This document shows positions 28,624 through 36,900 of a DNA stretch of 54,542 nucleotides, in pieces. How positions within the stretch are numbered: position 1 is the first letter of the stretch; every line of letters begins with the position of its first letter. This DNA is from Lentisphaeraceae bacterium. Its GTDB lineage: Bacteria > Verrucomicrobiota > Kiritimatiellia > RFP12 > DVOR01. The position numbers and the translations under genes are program-made. The notes under the pieces are model-generated. The model made no database searches, was not told the DNA's origin, and saw nothing but the letters and a program-made list of their open reading frames with translations. The stretch is from contig SFJE01000010.1 of assembly GCA_004555175.1 (NCBI GenBank), positions 1 through 54,542 on the forward strand, given 5' to 3'.

Positions 28624-29493
28624 ATGCCTGATATGGATAACTTTAAGGAAGCCTCCGCCTTTGGCGTGGGCACTCCGCAAGAAACCGCCGGCTTCCCGCT
28701 CAAGGGCTGCGGCAACCTCGATTGGGGCATGAAGAACCGCCTCTCGCGCATCTTCGGCGCGGACGGCAAGTCCCTGATGCTCGCCTGCGACCACGGCTTC
28801 ATTATGGGGCCGACGGGCGGTGTCGAGCGCATCGACCTCTCGATTGTGCCGCTGCTGGAGTATGCCGACTGCCTGATGTGCACCCGCGGTGTGCTGCGCT
28901 CGGTCATCCCGCCGACGAATACCGTCCCGGTCTGCCTGCGCTCCGATGCCGGCACCTCCATCCTCACCAACCTCAACGATAATGTTGTGATTGCCGCCGA
29001 AGACGCTATCCGCGTCAACGCCGCGGCGATGGCCGTGATGGTCGCTATCGGCGATGAGCTCACCGAGGCCAAGACCGTTGCCAACCTCTATCACACCGTG
29101 GACATCGGCCAGAAGTATGGCATCCCGGTGATGGGCGTGACGGCCGTGGGCAAGCAGATGACCCGCGACGCGAAGTACTTCCGCCTGGCCACGCGCATGT
29201 GCGCTGAGAATGGTGCCAACATCGTCAAGACCTACTACACCGAAGGCTTCGAGACCGTGACCGCCGCCTGCCCCGTGCCGATTGTTATCGCCGGTGGCAA
29301 GAAGGTCCCCGAGCGCGAAGCCCTCGAGATCGCCTACAAGGCCATCAACGATGGTGCCGCCGGTGTGGATATGGGCCGCAACGTCTTCCAGTCCGAGCAC
29401 CCCGCCGCGATGATCCAGGCCGTCAGCGCCGTCATCCACAAGGGGCTCAAGCCCGACGAAGCGTTCCAGATGTACCAGGATCTGGCCAAGTAA
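28624..29493 (+). CDS. LsrF-type class I aldolase/thiolase
   Basis: A 289-residue TIM-barrel protein strikingly like E. coli LsrF: LKGCGNLDWGMKNRLSRIF, LACDHGFIMGPTGGVERID, CTRGVLRSV, the Schiff-base lysine K202 in VKTYY and VIAGGKKVPEREALE, then VDMGRNVFQSEHP. In E. coli LsrF splits phospho-AI-2 with coenzyme A; relatives are fructose-bisphosphate aldolases. Here it follows DhaK-DhaL instead of LsrK, and no lsr transporter or lsrG is in the window. It may cleave the phosphorylated product of DhaKL. AAAGGA precedes the ATG. Confidence 0.85.
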   Translation: MPDMDNFKEASAFGVGTPQETAGFPLKGCGNLDWGMKNRLSRIFGADGKSLMLACDHGFIMGPTGGVERIDLSIVPLLEYADCLMCTRGVLRSVIPPTNTVPVCLRSDAGTSILTNLNDNVVIAAEDAIRVNAAAMAVMVAIGDELTEAKTVANLYHTVDIGQKYGIPVMGVTAVGKQMTRDAKYFRLATRMCAENGANIVKTYYTEGFETVTAACPVPIVIAGGKKVPEREALEIAYKAINDGAAGVDMGRNVFQSEHPAAMIQAVSAVIHKGLKPDEAFQMYQDLAK

Positions 29494-29780
29494 GGCCGCC
29501 TTCCTACCCACCCAAAAAGCGGGGTCGCCTCACTGCGGCCCCCTTTTTTTGGGGGCGGCCTAGCGGCCGCCGCGAGGTGCGGGCTCCGCCCGCGCGAGGT
29601 GCGCCTTCGGCGCGTGAGGGGCCGCCGGGGACGGCGGCCGTCAGAACGGGCAACGCAAACGCGCCGAAGGCGCACCTCTCGACCAGCTGCCGCGTAGCGG
29701 CCTGGTCCCTTCACGCGGGCGCAGCCCGCACCTCACGCCGCCAACGGCGGCCCCCTCGCGCGCAACGAGCGCGAGGGATA
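29494..29780. other. Terminator and GC-rich hairpin mosaic
   Basis: No gene seen. After the terminator comes a 230-bp chain of small hairpins (about 29552-29777): GGGC-TCC-GCCC, GCGCC-TTC-GGCGC, its inverse GCGCC-GAA-GGCGC, GCGGGC-GCA-GCCCGC, GCCGCC-AAC-GGCGGC and TCGCGC-GCAAC-GAGCGCGA, joined by GAGGTGC/GCACCTC and GCGTGAGG/CCTCACGC. Confidence 0.75.
29513..29551 (+). terminator. Terminator of the DhaKL cluster
   Basis: AAAAAGCGGGG...CCCCCTTTTTTT with a TCGCCTCACTGCGG centre, 20 bp after the stop; the A-run and T-run make it usable in both directions. Confidence 0.8.
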
Positions 29781-29789
29781 TGCTACAAT
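29781..29789 (+). promoter_or_regulatory. Extended -10 before hisA
   Basis: TGC-TACAAT, 34 bp before the hisA ATG; AGAGGAG is the ribosome binding site. Confidence 0.6.
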
Positions 29790-29823
29790 GCGCGCATTTT
29801 GAGCCCACACAGAGGAGAAGCCC

Positions 29824-30552
29824 ATGCGCATTTTGCCCGCGATTGACTTGATGAATGGTTGCTGCGTCCGCCTAAAGCAAGGCCGTGCCGAGGACTGCAC
29901 CGTCTATTCGCGCGACCCCGTGGCCCAGGCCCAGGTCTTTCGCGAGGCTGGCGCCACCGACTTGCACGTGGTGGACCTTGATGGCGCCTTCGCCGGCGAG
30001 CCGCGCCACACGCAGGTGATTGGCGAGATTGTTCGCCAGTGCGGCCTAGCCGTGGAAGTGGGCGGAGGCATTCGCACGCAGGCCGCACTTGAGGCGCTGT
30101 TGGAGGTGGGCGTGGCGCGGGCGATTATCGGCACGCGGGCGCTGGAAGACACGGCCGAGCTGGCGCGTTGGGTGAAGGCCTATGGGGGCGAGCGCGTGGC
30201 GGTTGGAATTGATGCGCGCGGCGGCTTTGTTCAGACCAAGGGCTGGGTGGAGACCTCAACCGTTCGGGCGACGGAGCTGGCCAAGCGCGTGGCCGACCTA
30301 GGCGTGGCGCACATTATCTACACCGATACCGCCACCGATGGGATGCTCGGCGGCACCAACCTCCCGGCGATGCAGCAGATGGCCGAGGCCGTCCCCGGCG
30401 TGAAGATTACCGCCTCGGGGGGCATCTCCCTGCCCGAGCACGTCCGCGCGCTAACCGCGCTCGGCTGCCCGAACCTCTGGGGCGCAATCGTTGGCAAAGC
30501 GCTCTACGAAGGCACCACGACCCTCCCGGCGATGATTGCCGCCTGCCGCTAA
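29824..30552 (+). CDS. hisA: HisA isomerase of histidine synthesis
   Basis: A 242-residue (beta-alpha)8 barrel that isomerises the ProFAR aminoaldose to the ketose PRFAR. Catalytic D8 (LPAIDLMNG) and D130 (VGIDARGG) are present, with VEVGGGIRT and a second phosphate loop TASGGISLPEHV. Length is normal. No other his gene is in the window, so the pathway is scattered. PriA-like dual function is not excluded but nothing suggests it. Confidence 0.95.
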   Translation: MRILPAIDLMNGCCVRLKQGRAEDCTVYSRDPVAQAQVFREAGATDLHVVDLDGAFAGEPRHTQVIGEIVRQCGLAVEVGGGIRTQAALEALLEVGVARAIIGTRALEDTAELARWVKAYGGERVAVGIDARGGFVQTKGWVETSTVRATELAKRVADLGVAHIIYTDTATDGMLGGTNLPAMQQMAEAVPGVKITASGGISLPEHVRALTALGCPNLWGAIVGKALYEGTTTLPAMIAACR

Positions 30553-30576
30553 AGCCGCCCCCCACCCCTCCGCACG

Positions 30577-32364
30577 ATGGCCCTCATCACCCTGCACAAT
30601 GTCACCCTCGGCTTCGGCAACGCGCCGGTGCTCGAGAATATCTCCCTCTCCATCGAGCCGGGGGCCCGCGCCTGCGTGACCGGCCGCAACGGCGAAGGCA
30701 AGTCGACCCTTCTCAAGGTCCTCGCCGGCGTGCTCGAACCCGATAGCGGCGAGGTGCTCCGCCAAAACGGCCTGCGCGTGGCCTACCTGCCGCAGGATGT
30801 CCCCGAGGACCGCCCCGGCACCGTCCGCGAAAACCTCCTGCAGGCCATCACCGACCCCGCGCGCGAATATGTGGCCGATGCCCTCTGCACTCGCCTAGAG
30901 CTCCCAACCGAAACGCCCTTCAACACCCTCTCCGGCGGACTGCGCCGCCGCGTCCTCCTCGGCTGCGCCCTGGCCAAGGAGCCGCACCTACTGCTCCTTG
31001 ATGAGCCCACCAACCACCTCGACATTCCCTCCATCCGCTGGCTAGAGAAGTTTCTCGCCACCGCCCCCTTCGCCTGCCTCTTCATCACCCACGACCGCGC
31101 CTTCCTCCGCGCCGTCGCCCGCACCGTCTTCGACCTCGACCGCGGCCTCCTCTCCGGCTGGGACTGCGACTATCCCACCTTCCTCCGCCGCAAGGCCGAA
31201 CTCCTCGCCGACGAAGCCGTCTACTGGGAGCGCAAGTCCAAGAAGCTCTCCGAGGAGGAGGCTTGGCTCCGCCGGGGCGTGAAGGCCCGCACCTGCCGCA
31301 ACGAAGGGCGCGTGGCCGCCTTAATGAAGCTGCGCGAGGAGTTCGCCCAGCGCCGCAGTCAGGTGGGCAAGGCCACCCTCTCCCTCGCGGCCGAAGGCGG
31401 GCGCACGGGCGACCTGGTCTACCGCTGCGAAGGCGTCACCTTTGGCTACGACCCCGCGCACCCCATCTTGCGCGATGTCTCTCTCCGCCTCCTGCGCGGC
31501 GAGCGTATCGGCATCCTCGGTGCCAACGGGGCCGGCAAGACCACCCTCCTGCGCCTCCTACTCGGCCAACTCACCCCCCAAGCCGGCGAACAGCGCATCG
31601 GCGCGAATGTCCAAGCCGCCTTCTTCGACCAACTGCGCGGCGCGCTCGACCCAGAGGCCACCGTCGCCGAGAACGTGGCCGAAGGCAAGGAGTTCGTCAC
31701 CATCGGCGGGGTTCGCAAGCATCTCTATGGCTACTTGGGCGACTTCCTCTTCACGCCGGAACGGGCGCGGACGCCGGTCAAGGCGCTCTCAGGCGGCGAA
31801 CGGGCGCGCGTCCTCTTGGCGCGGCTCTTCCTCAATCCCGGCAATGTGTTGGTGATGGACGAACCAACCAACGACCTGGACATCGAGACCCTCGAGCTCC
31901 TGGAAGAGCAGCTCGCCAACTACGCCGGCACCCTCCTACTCGTCTCACACGACCGCGATTTCATCGACCGTGTGGTCACTTCCGTCCTGCTTATCGAAGA
32001 CGGCCACGTGACGGCCTATCCCGGCGGCTACTCCGATTGCGAAGCCGCCCGCGAACGGCAGGCCGCTCAGGTTGCTCAAGCCGCACCTGCCCCCGCGTCC
32101 GCAGCCCCAGCCCCGCAGACCGAAGCGCCCCGCCGCACCAACCGCTCCGAGCGCCTCTCCTACAAGGAACAGCGGCTCCTGCAATCCCTCCCCGAGCGCA
32201 TTGAAGCGCTAGAGGGCGAGGTCGCCGAACTCAATGCCGCGCTCCTACAGCCCGGCGCGGACTACGCGGAGCTCTCGGAGACCCTGGCCAAACGCCAAGC
32301 CGAGCTCGACGAAGCCTTCGAGCAATACTGCGAACTGGAAGAGAAAGCTCAGCGGCTAAACTAG
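30577..32364 (+). CDS. uup: ABC-F ATPase Uup
   Basis: A 595-residue soluble twin-ABC protein. The first domain has GRNGEGKST, LSGGLRRRVLLG and LLLLDEPTNHLDI; the second has GANGAGKTT, LSGGERARVLLA and LVMDEPTNDLDIET. The linker WLRRGVKARTCRNEGRV is the Uup signature. After an Ala/Pro-rich spacer (about 495-515) comes the coiled-coil DNA-binding C-terminal domain (RLSYKEQRLLQSLPERIEALE). Uup acts at branched DNA and on ribosomes. It starts 25 bp after hisA. This is the second ABC-F gene in the window. Confidence 0.94.
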   Translation: MALITLHNVTLGFGNAPVLENISLSIEPGARACVTGRNGEGKSTLLKVLAGVLEPDSGEVLRQNGLRVAYLPQDVPEDRPGTVRENLLQAITDPAREYVADALCTRLELPTETPFNTLSGGLRRRVLLGCALAKEPHLLLLDEPTNHLDIPSIRWLEKFLATAPFACLFITHDRAFLRAVARTVFDLDRGLLSGWDCDYPTFLRRKAELLADEAVYWERKSKKLSEEEAWLRRGVKARTCRNEGRVAALMKLREEFAQRRSQVGKATLSLAAEGGRTGDLVYRCEGVTFGYDPAHPILRDVSLRLLRGERIGILGANGAGKTTLLRLLLGQLTPQAGEQRIGANVQAAFFDQLRGALDPEATVAENVAEGKEFVTIGGVRKHLYGYLGDFLFTPERARTPVKALSGGERARVLLARLFLNPGNVLVMDEPTNDLDIETLELLEEQLANYAGTLLLVSHDRDFIDRVVTSVLLIEDGHVTAYPGGYSDCEAARERQAAQVAQAAPAPASAAPAPQTEAPRRTNRSERLSYKEQRLLQSLPERIEALEGEVAELNAALLQPGADYAELSETLAKRQAELDEAFEQYCELEEKAQRLN

Positions 32365-32396
32365 CGGTTAGCTGTTAGCGGCTAGCGGTTAGCGCA
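32362..32396. repeat. Heptad array (TAGCGGT type)
   Basis: Five units, TAGCGGT TAGCTGT TAGCGGC TAGCGGT TAGCGCA, beginning at the uup stop codon. Confidence 0.85.
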
Positions 32397-32423
32397 CTCC
32401 GAGACGGATAGGCCGAAGGCCTT

Positions 32424-32458
32424 CTGTCATCTCTCATCCGTCATCTGTCATCTGCTCG
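32424..32458. repeat. Heptad array (CTGTCAT type)
   Basis: Five units, CTGTCAT CTCTCAT CCGTCAT CTGTCAT CTGCTCG, after an AGGCC-GAA-GGCCT hairpin and ending 1 bp before the PHP gene. Confidence 0.85.
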
Positions 32459-32459
32459 C

Positions 32460-33287
32460 TCAGCGAGCGAGCAACGCGAGCAACGCCGCTTCGGTCTCGG
32501 GTGGGACCGGAAGGCGGCCAAGGAAGATGTCGGGCTTGGGCGCGCCGTGGAAGTCACTCCCCACCGACGGCACCAACTTGTGACGATGCGCCAGGCGCAG
32601 GAGGTTCAGCGTGGTCTCCTGGTCGTAGGTGGAGTAGTAGCACTCCATGCCGTCAAGGCCCAGGGCCTTAAGTTCAGCCACGCGCGCATCGAGCTCCGCC
32701 CAGTCCGTCGTCAAACTCAGCGGGTGGGCCATCATCACCACGCCCCCGGCGGCGTGAATCATCTCAATACACTCAGCCGGCGCGTAGCGGAAGCGATCGC
32801 GGTAGAAGGGCGCACCCTTGGCCAGAAAACGCGCGAAGGCATCCTTGACGTCGCTGGCATAACCCTTGGCAATGAGCGCCTGAGCAAAGTGCACGCGGCT
32901 GACAAGCTCATCGCCGGCGAAGGCGCGGACCTCGGCCTCGGTGAGGGCGATTCCGCCCTGATTGAGCGCCTCGAGGATGAGCGCATTGCGCTCGGAGCGG
33001 CCGCCGAGTAGACGCCCAAAGCGCGCAGTAAGGGCCGGGTCCTGATAGTTGAAGGCCAGCCCCACCAGGTGAAGTTGCCCGCTGGGCACCTCGGCCGAAA
33101 GCTCAATCCCCGGAATGGCGCGCAGGCCGAGCGGCCGCGCCGCGGCAAGGAACTCGGGCAACCCCTTGGCGCAATCGTGGTCGGTGAGGGCGAGGGTGGT
33201 CAGTCCCGCGCGGCAGGCGGCCTCGGCCAGCTCCATGGGCGAGAGCGAGCCATCGCTGGCCGTGGAGTGAGCGTGCAGGTCAATCAT
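32460..33287 (-). CDS. PHP-domain phosphoesterase (RNase AM/TrpH-like)
   Basis: A 275-residue metal-dependent phosphoesterase. It begins MIDLHAHSTASDGSLSP, with TLALTDHDCAKG and AIPGIELSAE following, and has MMAHPLSL and GSDFHG near the end: the metal-binding His/Asp set of the PHP family. Relatives hydrolyse 3',5'-nucleotide bisphosphates or trim RNA 5' ends. The ATG overlaps the aroA stop (ATGA), so it is coupled to it as the last gene of the pyrB-rnhC-aroA operon. Confidence 0.9.
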   Translation of the reverse strand: MIDLHAHSTASDGSLSPMELAEAACRAGLTTLALTDHDCAKGLPEFLAAARPLGLRAIPGIELSAEVPSGQLHLVGLAFNYQDPALTARFGRLLGGRSERNALILEALNQGGIALTEAEVRAFAGDELVSRVHFAQALIAKGYASDVKDAFARFLAKGAPFYRDRFRYAPAECIEMIHAAGGVVMMAHPLSLTTDWAELDARVAELKALGLDGMECYYSTYDQETTLNLLRLAHRHKLVPSVGSDFHGAPKPDIFLGRLPVPPETEAALLALLAR

Positions 33288-34618
33288 AGACCGCAAAGGG
33301 CAAAGAAGTCGGGGAAAGATTCGCGGACGCAGTCGAAGTCGTCGATCTCGACGGCGGCCTCGGTCTGGGTGGCGAGGAGGGCGAAACACATCGCCACGCG
33401 GTGGTCGCCGGCGGTGTGAATGGCGATGGGGTCAGCCGGCGGCAAGAGCGGCGCGGAGCGGCCTTTCAGGCGGCAGCCATCGGGCGCTTCCTCGACCTCG
33501 AGCCCGAAGGCGCGCAGACCATCGACCATCAGGCGAATGCGGTCAGATTCCTTGGTGCGCAGTTCGGCGGCATCGCGAATGGAGGTGATGGCGGGGGTGA
33601 GGGCGGCGGCGATAAGCAGGGCCGGCAGCTCGTCAATCATCCGCACAATGCACTCGCCGGCGAAGGTGATCGGCTCGAAAGAGGGGGCAATTGGGCGGTG
33701 GCGGATATGCAAGTCGGCCACCGGCTCGCCGGCCAGAAGCCCCTCGTGCTCGAAGGTGAGGTCCGCCCCAAAGCGCTGAAGTGCCTCAAGGATGGCAGTG
33801 CGCGTGGGGTTGATGCAGACGCGGCGAATGCGGAAGTCACTGCCAGGCAAGAGGTAGGCGCGCACAAGGAGGAAAGCGGCCGAGGAGATGTCGCCGGGGA
33901 GATCGAGGTTCAGCGGCTGGAGGGTGCCGGTGAAGGGGAGCATCACCGCGCCGTAGGCCGGGCGCTCCACAGTGCGGACCTGCACGCCCATCGCCGCGAG
34001 CATTCGCTCGGTGTGATCGCGCGAGGGGCCGGGCTCGAGCAGCGCAGTGGGCGCATCGGCGTAGAGCCCGGCGAGGAGGAGGCAGCTCTTGACCTGCGCC
34101 GAGGCCACGGGGAGCGTGTAGGAGATGCCAGTGAGCTTGGCCGGGCGAATGGTCAGTGGCGCACAACCATTGGTGGCGGTAATCTCCGCGCCCATCATTC
34201 GCAGCGGCTCGACGATGCGCCCCATCGGCCGCTTGCAGAGACCCGCCGATCCGGTGAGGGTGCAGGTGACGCCGGCGCCGGCGAGCACGCCCGCCAAGAG
34301 GCGCAGGGTGGTGGCCGAGTTCCCGCAATCGAGCGGCCCCTCGGGGTCCTTGAAGCCGCGCAGCCCCACGCCCTTCACGCGCAGCACGTGCGTGGCCTCA
34401 TCCAACGAACATTCAACACCGAGCGCACGCAGACAGCGCATCATTGCAAAGATGACCCCGCTGGCCGGGAAGTTGCGGATTTCGCTCTCCCCTTCGGCCA
34501 GGGCGGCAAAGAGGAGCGCGCGGTGGGAGAGGGACTTATCGCCCAAGGGCGCATACTCGCCCACGAAGGGCGCGGCCGGGCGGAAGTGGCGGAGTTGGTG
34601 GTTGTAGGAGAGAGCCAT
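33284..34618 (-). CDS. aroA: EPSP synthase (3-phosphoshikimate 1-carboxyvinyltransferase)
   Basis: A 444-residue enzyme of the shikimate pathway that joins phosphoenolpyruvate to shikimate-3-phosphate. It shows LGDKSLSHRALLFAAL (K28), LDCGNSATTLRLLAG, the SAQVKSCLLLAGL strand and DELPALLIAAAL. The residue equivalent to E. coli Gly96 is Ala102 (N-S-A-T-T), as in glyphosate-insensitive class II enzymes. The start is set by MALSYNHQLRHF; a longer frame upstream lies within the rnhC tail. It lies 13 bp after rnhC and is followed by the PHP gene with ATGA overlap. Confidence 0.95.
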   Translation of the reverse strand: MALSYNHQLRHFRPAAPFVGEYAPLGDKSLSHRALLFAALAEGESEIRNFPASGVIFAMMRCLRALGVECSLDEATHVLRVKGVGLRGFKDPEGPLDCGNSATTLRLLAGVLAGAGVTCTLTGSAGLCKRPMGRIVEPLRMMGAEITATNGCAPLTIRPAKLTGISYTLPVASAQVKSCLLLAGLYADAPTALLEPGPSRDHTERMLAAMGVQVRTVERPAYGAVMLPFTGTLQPLNLDLPGDISSAAFLLVRAYLLPGSDFRIRRVCINPTRTAILEALQRFGADLTFEHEGLLAGEPVADLHIRHRPIAPSFEPITFAGECIVRMIDELPALLIAAALTPAITSIRDAAELRTKESDRIRLMVDGLRAFGLEVEEAPDGCRLKGRSAPLLPPADPIAIHTAGDHRVAMCFALLATQTEAAVEIDDFDCVRESFPDFFALCGL

Positions 34619-34631
34619 CGGCAGAATCTTT

Positions 34632-35588
34632 CTATGCTTCGTCGTCGTCAAAGGGGAGCCCCAGGGCCTGCTTGACCGTCTTGAAGTGGCACTTGGCCAC
34701 CTGCGGCAGGAAGTCCGGCCCGTGCTTGGCAATGAGCGCGGAGAGGGTCTTGGGCACCTGCGGCCCGGCACCCTTAGGCAGCGGCATCCCGGCGGCCTCC
34801 TCCAACTTCTTGAGCTCGCGCACAAAGAGGTCGCGCGCCAACACCGAGGCGGTGGCCACGGCAATATCGCGCTCGGCCTTGTGCATCTGCTCGATGGTCA
34901 GTTGCTTGCCCCGGGCCATCAGTGCGCGGTTGATGACGCTCTCGGTCCGCGCAAACTGGTCGATGACCGCGCGCGTGCAATCCGGCCGCTGCTCGGCTAG
35001 GGTCTCGATAGCGCGGGCGTGGCACCAAGCGAGGAGGCGGTTGAGGTTGGCAATCTTGCCGTAAAGGGTGTTGTAGGTGGGCGGGCGGAGGAGGACCACC
35101 GCGCAGTTCTGCCGGCCGATAATCTTGCGCGCCTCGGTGGCGAGCTTGGTGATGCTCGTGGCCGAGAGGGTCTTGCTATCGCGAATGCCCAGGTCGGCCA
35201 GGCGCTTACCGGTGGTCTCGTCGATAAAGGCGGCTACGGTGACCAGCGGCCCGAAGATGTCGCCCTTGCCGCTCTCGTCGGAGCCCATGTGCGGGGCGAA
35301 CATCTTGGGGTCGAGCTCGGCCTCATAGCCCACGGTCGCAGCCTTGAGCACCAGCGGCTCGAGGGTAAAGAGGACGAAGTCCTCCGCCTCGCGCCCCTGC
35401 ACCACCAGCTTGCCCGAGGTGTAGAGGTTAATGGTCAGCCCCCGGCTCTTGAGCGCGAGGGTAGTATAGGGCACCTGGACGCGCTCGAGGGCGCTCATCC
35501 CGGCGGTAACGGCCTCCAAGTCGGCCGCCTGCTCGGCGGTCAGTTGAAAGGTAAAGAGGTTCTTCTTGGGCGCTTCGGTTCCAGCCAC
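34632..35588 (-). CDS. rnhC: Ribonuclease HIII
   Basis: A 318-residue enzyme that cuts the RNA of RNA-DNA hybrids. An N-terminal TBP-like substrate-binding domain (1-~85, DUF3378) precedes the RNase H fold. The catalytic loop GSDESGKGD is at 102-110, with the G-K-G form that marks RNase HIII rather than HII, then RDSK and AVIDQFA. Length is normal. It is the second gene of the pyrB operon and ends 13 bp before aroA. Confidence 0.94.
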   Translation of the reverse strand: MAGTEAPKKNLFTFQLTAEQAADLEAVTAGMSALERVQVPYTTLALKSRGLTINLYTSGKLVVQGREAEDFVLFTLEPLVLKAATVGYEAELDPKMFAPHMGSDESGKGDIFGPLVTVAAFIDETTGKRLADLGIRDSKTLSATSITKLATEARKIIGRQNCAVVLLRPPTYNTLYGKIANLNRLLAWCHARAIETLAEQRPDCTRAVIDQFARTESVINRALMARGKQLTIEQMHKAERDIAVATASVLARDLFVRELKKLEEAAGMPLPKGAGPQVPKTLSALIAKHGPDFLPQVAKCHFKTVKQALGLPFDDDEA

Positions 35589-35609
35589 GTCACTTCCTTA
35601 AGTTAAGAT

Positions 35610-35630
35610 GACAGCGGACAGCGGACAGCT
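35610..35630. repeat. Heptad array (GACAGCG type)
   Basis: Units GACAGCG GACAGCG GACAGCT between pyrB and rnhC. Confidence 0.8.
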
Positions 35631-35637
35631 CTCTCGC

Positions 35638-36726
35638 TTACGCCGGCGGATTCGCCGCGTAGTAGGCGTGGATGGTCTCTTCGCAGCCGAAGGTAGCGGC
35701 GATGAGGGCGGCGCGAATCCACATGCCGTTGCGCATCTGGCGCCAATACTTGGCGCGCGGGTCGTTATCGAGCAAGGAGGAGATTTCGTCGCGCCGGGGC
35801 AGGGGGTGGAGGATGGCCGCGCCGGGCTTCATCAAGGCCGCCTCGATGGGGGTGAGCTTGAAGGCCGAGGTATCGATCTTGGCCGATTCGCCACTGGCGC
35901 TGTCCCACTCATCCTGAATGCGCGTCATATAGATCGCGTCGGCTTCAGGGAGGAACTTGTGCATGTCGTTGGAGACCTCGTAGCGCACGCCGCGCTTGTC
36001 GAGCATCTGGAGAATGTCCTCCTTAATCTGCAGCTCGGGCGGAGCCACGAAGATCTGGCGCACATTCTCAAAGCGCGTGAGGAGGTAGGAGAGCGAGCGC
36101 ACGGTCCGCCCACGCAGCAGGTCGCCCACAAAGAGGACCGTCTTGCCGTCGATGCCCCCCTGCGTCTCGAAGGAGCGGAAGAGGGTGTAAACATCGAGCA
36201 GCGCCTGGGTGGGGTGCTGATCCTTCCCCGAGCCGGCATTGATAATCGGCACATTGCGCTCGGAGTTGCCCAGTACCCACGCCATCCGCTCGGCCAACCC
36301 GCGCGAGGGCGAGCGCATAATCACCAGGTCGAAGTAGGAGGAGAAGGTCCGCACCGAATCCTCCTTACTCTCGCCCTTGAGCTCCGAGGAGGTGGCCGCG
36401 TCGCGCACCGAGCCGGTGCGCATTCCCAAGATTTCGCACGCAGAGAGGTGCGAGAGGAAGGTCCGTGAACTCGGTTGGGAGAAGTAGAGCATCGCCCGCC
36501 GGTGGGCGAGCAACGAACTGAGGAAGAGCGCCCCCTCCCGCCGCTTGCTCAGGCGCCGAATCTCCGTGGCCAAGTTGCAGAGCCGCTCGAGCAGCGCGCG
36601 ATTAAACTGTTGGGCAAAGAGGGTGTGGAAGGGCATCCCATCATCTTGCATCAAGTAGGGAGCCTTCTCACTCAGGGGGAGCGCCTCGAACTCCTCCCAC
36701 GAAAGTGTCGTCATATCCTTCAGCAT
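35638..36726 (-). CDS. pyrB: Aspartate carbamoyltransferase catalytic subunit
   Basis: A 362-residue enzyme of pyrimidine synthesis that makes carbamoyl aspartate. The carbamoyl phosphate loop reads FSQPSSRTFLSHLSA, a variant of the usual F-x-P-S-T-R-T with Ser for Thr. HPTQALLDVYTLF, the loop LLRGRTVRSLSYLL and HPLPRRDEI complete the site. It is longer than the ~310-residue standard form, mainly by its N-terminal 60 residues. No pyrI regulatory gene is adjacent. AAAGGA lies about 8 bp before ATG; an in-frame ATG at 36714 is the alternative. Confidence 0.88.
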   Translation of the reverse strand: MLKDMTTLSWEEFEALPLSEKAPYLMQDDGMPFHTLFAQQFNRALLERLCNLATEIRRLSKRREGALFLSSLLAHRRAMLYFSQPSSRTFLSHLSACEILGMRTGSVRDAATSSELKGESKEDSVRTFSSYFDLVIMRSPSRGLAERMAWVLGNSERNVPIINAGSGKDQHPTQALLDVYTLFRSFETQGGIDGKTVLFVGDLLRGRTVRSLSYLLTRFENVRQIFVAPPELQIKEDILQMLDKRGVRYEVSNDMHKFLPEADAIYMTRIQDEWDSASGESAKIDTSAFKLTPIEAALMKPGAAILHPLPRRDEISSLLDNDPRAKYWRQMRNGMWIRAALIAATFGCEETIHAYYAANPPA

Positions 36727-36748
36727 AATGCCATCCTTTCGGACCTAC

Positions 36749-36757
36749 AGTCTACCA
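36749..36757 (-). promoter_or_regulatory. Extended -10 of the pyrB operon
   Basis: TGG-TAGACT on the reverse strand, 22 bp before the pyrB ATG. Confidence 0.5.
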
Positions 36758-36788
36758 CATTTCCCCAGCCCAAAACCAAGAAAAGCGC

Positions 36789-36817
36789 TTGCTTTTCGCA
36801 AAAGCTTCGGTTATACT
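36789..36817 (+). promoter_or_regulatory. Promoter of the PTPS-like gene with palindrome
   Basis: TTGCTT (36789-36794), a 17-bp spacer and TATACT (36812-36817). The palindrome GCTTTT-CGC-AAAAGC at 36791-36805 overlaps the -35 and spacer and could be an operator. Confidence 0.65.
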
Positions 36818-36900
36818 AGATTTTGTAATGGTTGCAAAAATAGGAGCATCTGCCCCGGGCGCCACTACACTTAACAGAACACAACACAAGGAGTTTTCTC

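Noticed and set aside
30577..32364. Antibiotic-resistance ABC-F
   Set aside because: The linker and C-terminal coiled coil fit the housekeeping Uup type.
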